From Phoronis ovalis (taxonomy: Eukaryota > Phoronida > Phoronidae), in the NCBI GenBank assembly GCA_028565635.1, contig JAOXYB010015409.1:1619-37035 (forward strand): DNA of 35,417 nt. Direction: 5' to 3'. The position numbers and the translations under genes were made by a program. Below the pieces are notes generated by a model. That model had not been told where the DNA came from. It was given only the letters and a program-made list of their open reading frames with translations, and ran no database searches. Below are positions 10,901-21,396 of the stretch, piece by piece; position 1 is the stretch's first letter; each line of letters opens with the position of its first letter.

Positions 10901-13900
10901 AAGGAATCATTTAACAGAAAGTGTAGTCAGATGAATTTCAATGTCATAACTGGTAAACCAAAGATTTTTAACCAGTTCCATATGTGGAGCGCAAAACTGC
11001 CGGGAAAACCACTTTCGGAGAGAAAATGTAAAAAAAATTGTTCTTACCGAGAGATAGCTAGTTAAAGTGAGATGAAACAATAGTTCTAAAAAATGTTTCA
11101 GTGGTTTATACATGTATATTACTTTTTGACGTAAAGAATTTTATGAGGGAATAAAATATGTATACAATTTTTTTTATATAACATGCCGTTATAAAGCGCA
11201 CTTTTCCGTAACGTTGTCGTTCCAACAGTAATGCTCCTGTATGGTAAAGGTTCTGAGACATTCTTTATAAATCCAGGCCATATGTTACTGTACGCTGAGA
11301 CTAAAGAGTTAAATTAAAACCGTATGAACATATCAGTTACTTTGTGTTTAGACAAAAAATATTGGCGTTTATTTTCAATTTTAAGGCCAAACAATACAAG
11401 GTTTCTGATTGGCTTATTTTGATGAAGTAAAGACTTGTTGAACTAAATTGTGAACAAGGTGTGAACTAGTTACTTGTTGTAAGTTAACGGAACTCTGACA
11501 ACAACTTGAGCATCAATCAAGATGTGATTTAATGGAATCAGATTTTTTTTTCTAAATACCAGATAATGCTAAGAAAATGCTTCACCTTTTCCAGAGATAA
11601 TATGTATTCAAATGTATACAGGTTCCTGCGCCAGCGCTAAAGTGGTGAATACAATTTAAAACAATATATCTTTAGTTTTTAAAAACATTTATATAAACAA
11701 TTTTTCAAAAAGGTAGTTTAAGTAATAGTACAGAAATGCTGGAATAGTTTCCATATATCCCTTATTTATGGTGAAAATTAATATGTTATATCTCAAAAAG
11801 CTTAGTTCACGATGTTTTATAAGATCAAAGTAGATTAAAACTTTGTGAGAACATTTTAGAACACGAGAAACAACAAATGTTCTACTTCGATTACTAAATA
11901 TCTTACATTATTGACTAAGAACACTTTCGCTTGATTTACTAAGAGCGTAAATGAAATAAACAAATAGCTCTCAAGCTGACAGATGCAGATACACATGCAT
12001 TCCAGCCAGAGACTTTGTGGCGGTTTTACATCGTGTTCATCTAAAATTTAGATTGCAACATCAGCAATCTGCCTTTTGCACCGATGGCACCTCGCACTGG
12101 AAGCGATTTTTATATTTTATAATAAGGACTTCCTTCGTAGTTCGACCAGACCATAAATAACTGTTAATGTTAGAAGTTTTGCTTAAATTCGTGTTAAACA
12201 ACTTAACAAATGCCCAAAATAATATCGCATGCCCTTTGCAGCACAGGAAACGCTTCAACGCCACGTCACAGAGTAGAAAACTCGTGAATAGAACAAGTAC
12301 AGTTATATAAAGCCATCACTGAAAACCTTTTACCTATTCCTCTACTTCACTAAATTGGATCAAAATTTTGATACAACTTTTCTTTAATTCAATTTTCTTT
12401 AATCGCTTGTTTATCCTCTTAGCAATTTAGAAATTATGATCTTAATATAACAACCATTAAACTTAATAATGTTGAAATAACAATCCTCGAAACTAATTCT
12501 TTTTAATTAAATCCAAACAATAAATGACTATGATACTACACTCGTGTGTTTTTATTTCATTTTATTCATCTTAAGGTTTGTTTTTTAAAAGACGCTCCTG
12601 GAGTTTATGTAAAGACTTGATAGTATCAAGTTTATAAACCGCGTGTCTATGACTGGCTTTTATTGCTAATGGTGGTCAACGTAGACTTTTAGACCTGAAA
12701 TTAGGAATTCACAAATTACAGTCTTTGTTGATTGCTTTGATTTTATTCTTTCAGTTCAGGAAAGAATAATGTTGCTACTCTTGTGCAAAAAATCTGTTTC
12801 TTTCATTTTATGGTAAATAAATAGTTTTGATTTATATCAGCGGTCATTTTCCTAAAGTTAGAACCAAACAGATCATTGCTTGAGACTTACAAGTAATTTT
12901 ATATAGTTTTGTATCATTGTATCATTTTAGAGATTACTTATCAAGATGGTGATTTGAGCGTGAATATTTTTTTTTCCAGGTATGGTTCCAAAACCGACGC
13001 GCAAAATGGCGTAAGCGTGAGCGATATGGTCAGCTACAGAGTATGCGTGCAGGAATGACGACGTCACCTGGATATGAGATGCCAATAGCACCAAGACCGG
13101 CTGATGCATATTCACAGGTATTACAACTTTTTCTTTTGAATAACATATCTTGTTACATAAAATAGACGGGGAAAATGGTAAAAAGTCAGTGCTTCTAAGA
13201 ATTGTTTAGAACCAAGCCCTTTGATTTAAAAAAATAATTATGTACAACTTGAACGCGGCAGTTTTATTTTCTTTCATACCTGGCCAGCTATAGGAATGAT
13301 CTAAGTGTAATTGTGAACTGAGAACTAGAATGGTATGAAAAATGGATGTACTTGTTTGTGTTTGTTTTTTCCTAAGTTTGAAGCGTGCGCGCCCGGAAAC
13401 TGCAAAAACTTTGCGTAATAAATACCAGATATCTCATATCCTTACATTCGGAAATTCCTAATATTTGTACATGTTTATTCTTAAAGTGAGAATGTTATGC
13501 AAACGTTTCTACTATATTTTAAAGTCCATTTGTTCTAAAAAAAAAATAAAATATTGTCCGCCGTACAATTAATCAACCATTTAATTACGATTAGGTACAC
13601 CTATAAGAAAGTACCTGTTACATCCTTATGGAACTATGTGTAATGCCTTCAAGTAGCTTTTTTAAATATTATATAAAACGTAAATCTTATTGGTTTTCTT
13701 TTCATTTTTTCAGCAGATGCAGAACATGGCGTGGTCAAATAACAGTCAAATGTGCAATCAATATAATATGAATATGAGCTCACAATCCTGTATGTCCCCG
13801 CACAACACCATGCCCAACGCATTTATGGGACTAACACACATGAGCCAACTCAACAACACGTTGAATGGGTTAACACCCAATCAAAACCCTATGAATATGC

Positions 13901-14064
13901 CTAACATGGGTATGAATGCCAATCAAGGAATGTCTATGGGTATGGACTCTTTAGGAGAACCAACAGAACGTAGAAGTAGCAGTATAGCGTCATTGAGATT
14001 GAAGGCAAGGGAGCATAGCGCGAACATTGGAGGAATGGGACTATTTAGTGCTTACGCTAAGTGA
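1779..14064 (+). CDS. Alx: Alx (aristaless-like) paired-type homeodomain transcription factor, 4 exons
   Basis: Joined exons 1779-1944, 3998-4317, 12980-13117 and 13714-14064 give 975 nt, or 324 residues plus stop. Phases agree at all three junctions (1, 0, 0). Domains: octapeptide HSIDDILG at residues 38-45; an acidic and Ser/Pro-rich stretch at about 64-113 with a SUMO-type site VKDE at 97-100; a Q50 paired-like homeodomain at 117-176 (R5, W48, F49, Q50, N51); a Met/Asn-rich region at about 209-290; and a C-terminal OAR domain at about 294-312. Residues just after the homeodomain (RERYGQLQ) and the OAR core ([18 protein letters not shown]) are typical of the Alx1/3/4 (Cart1) group rather than Arx, Prrx or Rax. 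In animals this family acts in the nucleus on palindromic TAAT sites in mesenchymal and skeletal or head patterning; its role here is unknown. The intron between homeodomain residues 46 and 47 is the classical paired-class position. Confidence 0.95.
1945..3997 (+). other. Alx intron 1
   Basis: A 2.05-kb intron with GTAAGT donor and ATTCCAG acceptor. The content is AT-rich with several homopolymer runs. I saw no gene or repeat family in it. Confidence 0.75.
3998..4317 (+). CDS. Alx: Alx exon 2 (acidic linker and homeodomain residues 1-46)
   Basis: The acceptor is ATTCCAG at 3997; the first two bases complete a Val codon begun in exon 1. The exon runs through an acidic linker, a basic KRKKRR stretch and homeodomain helices 1 and 2, up to TEARVQ. 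The donor is CAG|GTAAGA at 4318. The open frame to the left of 3998 is intron read-through and is not part of the protein. Confidence 0.93.
4318..12979 (+). other. Alx intron 2, 8.66 kb, splitting the homeodomain
   Basis: The intron separates homeodomain residues Q46 and V47. It contains the 45-bp minisatellite at 6724-7040, TAAT-rich blocks such as the ATTAATTAATTAATT run near 7946, and a (TTA)n run near 8640. The small open frames inside it (for example near 4813, 5629, 8570, 9106, 10877 and 12061) lack recognisable domains and I treat them as noise. Its length is compatible with enhancer content, but this cannot be shown from one sequence. Confidence 0.8.
6724..7040. repeat. 45-bp minisatellite, 7 copies
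   Basis: Seven consecutive units start with ATTGTGTGGAAGTATTTGAA at 6731, 6776, 6821, 6866, 6911, 6956 and 7001, an exact 45-bp period. Copies differ by only one or two bases. Each unit ends in an A/T-only spacer of the TTTTTAATTTTTAA type. It lies within the large Alx intron. Confidence 0.95.
12980..13117 (+). CDS. Alx: Alx exon 3 (homeodomain recognition helix)
   Basis: This 138-nt phase 0/0 exon is preceded by a TTTTTTTTTCCAG acceptor and followed by CAG|GTATTA. It begins with [14 protein letters not shown], the recognition helix containing DNA-contact residues Q50 and N51, then continues with the Alx-like RERYGQLQ motif and a Pro-containing linker ending in DAYSQ. It is too short to stand out as an ORF. 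On the opposite strand the same interval is spuriously open. Confidence 0.93.
13714..14064 (+). CDS. Alx: Alx exon 4 (Met/Asn-rich region, OAR domain, stop)
   Basis: The terminal coding exon encodes 116 residues, ending in LFSAYAK and a TGA at 14062-14064. The acceptor is a tandem CAGCAG (13711-13716), so the exon may start at 13714 (adding a Gln) or at 13717. The first 80 or so residues contain 16 methionines and many asparagines. The OAR core [16 protein letters not shown] lies near the end. Confidence 0.92.
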   Translation, partial: QMQNMAWSNNSQMCNQYNMNMSSQSCMSPHNTMPNAFMGLTHMSQLNNTLNGLTPNQNPMNMPNMGMNANQGMSMGMDSLGEPTERRSSSIASLRLKAREHSANIGGMGLFSAYAK

Positions 14065-14811
14065 AATTATCGTTCCCGCTTAACTTGCGGAATCAGATAA
14101 TATTGCACTTGTAGTAGAGTATAGGTATATGTGTTGTTAATAATCAAAATATGATGAGTTATATTTTTGATTTGTAGCCTGGTTGTGTTATGTTTAGGAC
14201 ATGAGATGGTGCTTCAACAGGGAATTTTGCAACTATGGAAACAAAAGTTATTTATTCTAGTCGATTTATCACTGATGAATAGCGTTTCTTTCATTTCATA
14301 AAAACATCAAAAAAAATGAAATAACAGATTACTTAAGCTATAACAACGTTTATACTGAACTCACATACCATTTTTCAGTTTTATAAATGGATCGAGGAAA
14401 TAATATACACATTATATTATAAGCAAACAGAGCAGTGTGATGTGCAGATTCATATCCAAAAATTGAAGCGAACATATTAAACGGTGATCGATCCTAGCGG
14501 AGAACACTCGTGTGTAAATTGTGTATAAATGTGAATTAACATGAATTTTTATAAATGTTTATGTAAAATTATTGTTGACAACTGCCGACAAGGCAGATCT
14601 ATTATTTTTAACAATACAACTAGTCACGAGGGCAATTTGTAGTCAGGGTTAACCAGTCAACAAGTTTGCTTTCTTGTAAATTCGTGAGTAACAGCCCACA
14701 AATGATATTTTGCGAATTACGAATTTACACAGTATTGCGTAACTGGTTAACGATTGTAAATATTCGTTTACTAATATTTTTATAGGCTTTGTAGTACATT
14801 GTGATATAAAA

Positions 14812-14817
14812 AATAAA
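14812..14817 (+). terminator. Putative Alx polyadenylation signal AATAAA
   Basis: A canonical AATAAA lies about 750 bp after the Alx stop, followed by a T-rich stretch (GTCTTTTTATCTC) within 35 bp. It is the best candidate for the end of the 3' UTR. Confidence 0.45.
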
Positions 14818-15092
14818 ATTGAATGAATTTGAGTTATTGTCTTTTTATCTCAGAACTTGACTCTTACAATTATAGTAACAAGAATTCAGCAAAATGCACT
14901 AAAATGAAGTTGGAACTAATACATTCAATTAATTGATCGTGTTATTTAATTTACTACTTTTAAGGTTGCAAATGTACGTAATCAAAGAATTTCATAATAA
15001 TTTCTGCTAAATCCTGTCTTATACAATTGTTGTTGTAAGCGGAACGAAAAAGCTATGAAAATTACGCTAATTGAATGTAGAGTCTTGTTCCT

Positions 15093-15224
15093 GATTTTAA
15101 TTGGTCTTGTTTAAGAATTTGATCAAAAGAAATTTAATACAAACTGGCATGTATGTTTGTAAATTTAGGAGGGAACCCTGTGACCGTTACACAGGTTAAA
15201 ACAGTCAGGAAGTACGTAAACGAC
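15093..15224 (+). repeat. Dispersed repeat, copy 1
   Basis: This segment aligns along its length with 18124-18258 in the same orientation. Both share TTGATCAAAAGAAATTTAAT, then GCATGTATGTTTGTAAATT, and then a TTACACAG...AAACAGT...GGAAGTA block. Divergence is moderate, with small indels. It is probably an old interspersed element; the family is not recognised. Confidence 0.7.
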
Positions 15225-15484
15225 GATAACGAAATGCTAGTTTTCTCTATGGCATGTAGGCTTGTATTGTTTCACTGCAGTACATAAGACGTTGTGTCTC
15301 GCGCACACTGCGTAACATGTATTGCGCTAAATTAAATTTCATAGGGTTGTATATAAATTACTGTAACTTTCGTTTTAAACCAGAAATGGCTTTTAAATTC
15401 TCAAGAAAGCTAGAAAACATAATCGTTTTCATTTTTAAGTAATTTATTTAATACTGGGTCATGTGTACATGATGATGACATACA

Positions 15485-15535
15485 TTTGAACATACAATAA
15501 ATAACATAATAACATGACCTAATTGTATGTTCAAA
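15485..15535. repeat. 14-bp perfect inverted repeat
   Basis: TTTGAACATACAAT at 15485-15498 is the exact reverse complement of ATTGTATGTTCAAA at 15522-15535, with a 23-nt loop. A second smaller inverted pair, TCATGT and ACATGA, is nested around it. It may be an end of a small foldback element. Confidence 0.5.
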
Positions 15536-18123
15536 TAATCATTATTCCTTATATATTTCATTGAGAATTTTTACATTAAATTGTTTACATTTTCATGTCA
15601 TCCATTAATTAAACATTTTGCCGTTGTCAGTAAAATTTTAAAAAGCACTGTGAACAAACAGTACGAGGCACATGTAAGTTATGTGTAATCGAGATCGCCA
15701 AACGTGATCTTTTAACATTTGTTCAGTGCGACTTTGAAATATAATATTTTATCATTATAGGACCATGTCGAAATAATTTTGCTCTTAAAATACTTTGTAT
15801 CAATAGGAATGTTGTTTTTGTGAAGAATAGTTAAGTATTACGCTTAAATATTTATAATTGAACACATATTTTAAAAGCTGTTGGATCAAAAATTACAAAA
15901 AATGAATGTTTAACATTTATTCAGTGGCTTTTTCATTCCTAATATTTTCGCTTTCAGTAACCGCATAGCTATAAACTAACCGACATCTAAAAATGTGTTA
16001 TAGACAGTAAAAAATAACAAAAAAAAATTCTTAGAGTCTTTTTAGTCACTTGTTCTTCCATTTTCAAAGTGAGACAGTTTATTTTCTTGAAGCGTTACAC
16101 TTCGGCACTAGAGCCAAAATATGTGATTTTGCTCGTGACACGCGCATACTCTATCACTTACCCTTACTGGTTTCGAGTTCTGTGCACTATTATACGAAAA
16201 ACGGTTTTTGTTCAGTGCAAATACGGTGATATGGTACTAATATATTACTTATTCCCATGTGTGCTGATTTCTGATGGCATTACACGTCATTTTTTCGCTA
16301 TTTTACGTCATTAATATACCGAAATTTTGCTCAATATATCTTTTAGTTTTCTAATAATTATATATATTATCGCAAAGACAATTTATAACCCGTTATTTTG
16401 ATATATAACACTTTGTATTTTATTTATTAAGCAGATCGCGATGTGCGGAAAATTAGATTGAACATGGAAGTTTTTAAGTGGTATGCGAGTATATGACGCA
16501 ACGTCATATCTTAACATTATTGCATCTGTTGCATTCCTTGATTTTGAAAGATTATAATTAAGTTTAATTTGATTGTCTGAATCACTGCATTTGATGTAAA
16601 AATTATGATAGCAACTTCAATGGTGACACCTTACGGTCAGTAAGGTAAATATACTTATGTCATGCTAGTACGCATGCATAAGTACACTATGAGATTTCCC
16701 CATTCACCTCCGTTATAACGTTGATGTAAGTTTAAATGGATGTGCATCATCTCATACACTAGTTAACTTTTTGTGCGACCTTGCCGTCTTGATTTTGAGA
16801 AACTTACGATGGACCTAGCACGAAAATGAACCATGAATCGTATTTTTGCAATTAGCAAATATAGCCGAAAATAATTGCGAGTTTTAAAAACTTATATTGA
16901 TTTCAACATCATTTTGCTTTTACCACAAATTACAACATGTTACACAATACAAAACAATAAGCTGTATAATTTGCAACAGTAGTATAAAGAAGCTAAACAA
17001 AATTTGGAATCTAACTTGTAGTGAAGCAATCCAAAATATTCACAGCAAGTACAGTAGTTTTTTAATGTCTGCAGAGTTTATAGAAGCATTCAGTTAACAA
17101 ACTGTACATGTGAAAATGTACAACTGCCGTTTCCCCCACCAATACTTCATCTAAAAATAATATTTTCAAATAATTGTACTTATTAAAGGTGCAATGGCAG
17201 TTTTTTAAAAGTAAATATTCAAGTACTAGCACATTTGATATGGTTTTGTAGAACCATGTACTATAAAATTAAACTAAACGACCAAAAGTTTTGAAGGAAT
17301 CATTGCATTTTTAAATTCGAACCTGAATATCTTTTTACAGCACTTTGAAACAGTTATAAAATCTTAAGTCCTAGCATATAAGTGGTTAGTGTCAATCTAT
17401 AAAGGATTTATCAATGCTATAGTTAGATATAAGAATTTAAATTAAGTTCATTAGTAACAAGTAAGCTTGCATTATATTGGTAATAATTATTAATAAGTTC
17501 GGCCGATAAAAGCCAATTTATAACCCCTTGCCCGGTCGCAAGTCTGGGGGTGCCTTGTGATACTGATGGACGGGACTGATGGATGTGAGTCTGTATTATT
17601 TTGAATTATGTATTATCCTTAATTAATACATCTGTTTAATACTTACTATTAATACATTTTATTTATATATAATTTGGATATGTCTACATATACATCAGTT
17701 CATTATATTACATATACTTTAATTACTCAGGTCACCTTCCGTGACCGATGCCGTATACCCTTTATGGTTAAGAGGACGGAGCGGCGAATTTGAAGTTTTT
17801 CAGCAACAAGCCATTAATGTTGACTTCACTCGTCTACTAAGCATCAGTATGTATTGTATATGTGTATTTTTTATTTAGGTTGTAATATAATGTTTAAAAA
17901 CATTGTATTAATTTAAAGATTTACTTCATTGTGACTTTTACGCATTGCATTATATATTCCAATAAAACAAATGAGGTTGATTTCTTTTACAATTGCATCA
18001 AACCGCAATATTTTAAACATATTTTTAACCGAAATAAAAAAATACACATCGTTTGTTTCAAAAGGAAAAAGCCATTCTATTATGCTGCGAAAATTAAAAC
18101 TTTGGAACCAATTAAACATTTCT

Positions 18124-18258
18124 AAATTTTAATTGATCTTGTGCAAAGTTTTGATCAAAAGAAATTTAATATGAATCCGCATGTATGTTTGTAAATTCAG
18201 AAGAGAACGTGGCGAAAGTTACACAGTCAAATTAAACAGTTGGGAAGTATGTAACCAA
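18124..18258 (+). repeat. Dispersed repeat, copy 2
   Basis: The partner of 15093-15224, about 3 kb away in the same orientation. The conserved blocks are the same (see copy 1). No terminal inverted repeats or A tail are evident at its edges. Confidence 0.7.
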
Positions 18259-19279
18259 CTTAATTAAAAGCTAATTGTCCCAATTACATAGGTTTTGATT
18301 AATTTCTTCAGTTAATATGCATTTTTGTGAAATTAGAGTACTGCATATTAAGCAGTCCAGGTTATGAGAGCATTTGATTTCATATAAAAGTCGTACAAAA
18401 TAACGAAGTCACACAGTGACACCTTGTGGCCAACCGAATGATTACTGTTATGAACTTTGACCACTTAGTCACATGATATGATTAGAAGAATATCTGTGAG
18501 AACAACAAGTGGCCAGCCAAGTGAGCAAGCATTTACTAACCTTGGTAAGCATATATGTATTACGTAAATATCCCAACGAAACATTACTATTTTGAGAATA
18601 GTAGTACTCTGAATAATTAAAAAGTAAGTATTTTTTTATTATGAAACTTAAACAGAACTATATAAGTAACACATCTTTATCGTGTTCATCTCTGTGAGCT
18701 TTGATGTGAAATATTGAGACGTTGCAGTTTTTGCCAGAAAACGATTGCTAAACTGCTTATTAATTTTTACATGACTGTCTGAGTGTGAAGTCTTGAGCTT
18801 CAGGAATTAATTTAATTGAAAAATATGTAGACAGTGTCTATTTCGGATGGATTTACGGCAGGTATTATAACCAAGATCAGAATTTTGCCCTACAAAATAT
18901 CAAAATGAGTCGGTGAAAGTCCTTGCCAGGTATGACATCATACGGAAGCATTGTGATAGGCTACTCATATTGGTATAATAGTGTTTGCATATAGAATAAT
19001 ATAAAGTTACCTCCTATGTATACATATACTAAATGTAATATTCACTATTGACTATTGCACTTTTTACATTTTAGAACATATAACCAGAAACCGTGTACAT
19101 TTTTTTTCAATATTGCGCATGATCTCGCATAATTTATCTTCATATACCTGCTCATATACAGACGGATTAATGAAAAAAGATATCAATATAAAATGTGAGA
19201 ATACTAGAATGTGAAATAGCAGTTAGTCGTTAGAACTAATTAAGTATGTCCTAGTGGTACATTTTATTCTGTCAAAGTC

Positions 19280-19386
19280 TTATAGACTACTGTACTGTAC
19301 TTATAGACTACTGCACTGTACTTATAGACTACTGTATTGTAATTATATACTAATATACTGTACTTATAGCCTACTGCACTGTACTT
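19280..19386. repeat. 21-bp tandem repeat, about 5 copies
   Basis: Units beginning TTATAGACTACTGTACTGTAC start at 19280, 19301, 19322, 19343 and 19364, an exact 21-bp period. The fourth unit is the most diverged. It is a short minisatellite in intergenic DNA. Confidence 0.85.
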
Positions 19387-19388
19387 CG

Positions 19389-19600
19389 TTTTCCTGAAAT
19401 TCTTTTTATGTCTGTCCTTCTAATTTTGTTTATAAAAGATGTTATGCTGCCGTCTCAACCTTATGTTATACTTGTGACAGTACAGATGCGCCCGATTCGT
19501 TTCCTGAAATTGTTTTTTATGTCTGCCGTCTAATTCACAAAGATAAGACGAGCTAGAAGGTGTATTCTAATTGTTTATAAAATGTTATGCCGCTCGTCTC
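19389..19600 (+). repeat. Imperfect direct duplication
   Basis: A pair of motifs occurs twice in the same order: GTTTTCCTGAAATTCTTTTT near 19389 and GTTTCCTGAAATTGTTTTTT near 19499, then TTTATAAAAGATGTTATGC near 19430 and TTTATAAAATGTTATGC near 19574. The second copy has an insertion of about 30 bp between the motifs. It looks like a diverged local duplication or two nested element copies. Confidence 0.5.
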
Positions 19601-20946
19601 TATTTTATCTGCATCGCACATTGGTCCACACGGAACAGTTCATAAGCGATTTTACGGGAATGTTATGAAACGAACATAGATTTTACCAGAATATGTCCTG
19701 CAAAATTTTACGGAATTAAACAAGTATTTTAGACATATAACATTTCATGGTACTTTTGGGGGGATTTTGGGACATTTACTTCGAATTCGTCTATACGATG
19801 CTAGTTTAATATGAGGTCTTTTCGCAGATAGTTTGCGAGATGTTCTGAACCATGAATTTACAGCGTCCAGACTTATAATTCCAATGCTGAATTTCTCAGG
19901 TATATGCGTACGTCATTCATACTTTTTAAAATCATAAATTCACTTCATCAAGACTTCGTTCTCAACAGAAAGTCGTCGCGTATACGTCTCTGATAATTTC
20001 TGAATCACATATTTACTTCGGCGTAACATTCACTCGGGTTTTGAACAAGGCCAGGTATTCTTGTTCTCATATGGCACAGGGGCCAATTGCAAACTACTGC
20101 ATAGATATAGATCCGACAAGCGTATTAATTAGCATTTTATCCTTTTCTTTAGGCACTGGGGCAGCCGTGTGAACATTTGTATTTGAAAGTGGATATTATT
20201 TCACACAAAGTGAGAGAAATCACATGAAAATGTCATATTTTATCAAAAAATTGAGGGGATTAAATCCAAGTCTACCAAAACGGTCTATTGTTAGAGGTCA
20301 CACAAAAGTTAATTAGTTAAGGCTGCACGAAAAATCAAAAGTATTCATGGTACATGATTATCTTTATTTGTGAATGAACAGAATTTTACTAGAAAACAAT
20401 ACGTTACTCTTGAGGTGGAAGGGAAAATCAATTGTATCCTTATGCCAGCTTGATGGCCTCTTTACATCCAATTTACACATATTTGTACAAAAATGAGGCA
20501 ACTTACGAATGAAAGTGTACTAAAAATGGCCGCAAGCAAAGTTAACAAAATAAATAATAAAAACATGTTTTTGTGTAGATGCAAACTACCAATTAATTAC
20601 ACTACAAATAAAGGTTTATCTGCCTTTAAAAAATCAGAAAACAAAATTTAAAAAAAAGTATTATGTACGCATACTATATTATATACTATTATATCAAAAG
20701 TAAAAAATCTAAACAAAATTTATTTTTAATTTTGAAGATTTGTAATAATTTCTTTTGAATTTATGCTTGTATAGTAAAAGGTGGAAGTTGTCTACGGCAT
20801 CCGAGACACGTGATTTATTCTAAAAACCCTACAAACGTACCCCCTTTTAAAAAAAGTGTCTTATGGCCCTAGCTGGTTAGTATATTTACTTGGAAAGCAT
20901 TTTAATACAGCTGTGACCTACATTATAATTTCCTCTGCACGGGATA

Positions 20947-21037
20947 CAGGCATATCTAACCAACGTAGACTCGAACCGTCAAACAGGAGCGCAAGTGCCG
21001 ATTGACGGTTCGAGTCTACGCTGGTTAGATAGGCCTG
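20947..21037. repeat. 36-bp near-perfect hairpin next to the assembly gap
   Basis: The arm at 20947-20982 pairs with 21002-21037 with only two mismatches across 36 bp, around a 19-nt loop that is GC-rich for this window. The right arm contains GGTTCGAGTCT (21007-21017), close to the RNA polymerase III B-box consensus. The arms are more GC-rich than the surroundings. It may be a foldback element or a SINE end. An inverted-repeat artefact at the contig edge is also possible, because the N gap starts only 55 bp further on. Confidence 0.85.
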
Positions 21038-21091
21038 GGGTAGTAAGGGAATTTTAGTCTAAGTTTGCTGCACATAAATAGTAAACTATCT

Positions 21092-21191
21092 NNNNNNNNN
21101 NNNNNNNNNNNNNNNNNNNNNNNNNNNNNNNNNNNNNNNNNNNNNNNNNNNNNNNNNNNNNNNNNNNNNNNNNNNNNNNNNNNNNNNNNNN
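21092..21191. other. Assembly gap, 100 N
   Basis: Exactly 100 N, the conventional placeholder for a gap of unknown size. The promoter and any 5' UTR exons of the ANK-caspase gene may be lost in it. Confidence 0.99.
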
Positions 21192-21216
21192 CTAAACGTC
21201 GCCGAAATTTGAAAGG

Positions 21217-21396
21217 ATGCCGAATATAAACCAACAGGAACTACCCGGACTGCACCAAGCAGTTATAGACCGTGATCTACAGAAGCTGATGAGATGGCTC
21301 CTTAGTACGAAACATGAAGATGTCGACGAATTAGCAGCGCATCCTAATCCATTATCAGTTACAATACAAACAGGGAGATCAATAATAAAGTGGAAG
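21217..21396 (+). CDS. ANK-caspase exon 1
   Basis: The exon encodes 60 residues starting MPNINQQELPGLHQAVIDRD. An in-frame TAA at 21193 upstream supports this ATG as the start. LHQAVIDRDLQKLMRWLL is a degenerate ankyrin helix pair, and PLSVTIQTGR begins a second. The donor is AAG|GTAATT, phase 0. The exon starts 26 bp after the N gap, so additional 5' exons cannot be ruled out. Confidence 0.65.

Larger units (their letters stand above)
14850..20940. other. Long intergenic region without recognisable genes
   Basis: About 6 kb of AT-rich sequence between Alx and the assembly gap. It holds a pair of dispersed repeats, a 14-bp inverted repeat near 15485, a 21-bp tandem repeat near 19280 and imperfect duplicated segments at about 19389-19600. 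The open frames (16069-16314, 16897-17097, 17931-18125) show no recognisable domain, and I saw no splice-linked exons. Confidence 0.55.

Noticed and set aside
16069-16314. 81-residue open frame downstream of Alx
   Set aside because: No domain, no supporting splice partners, and a composition typical of chance frames in AT-rich DNA.
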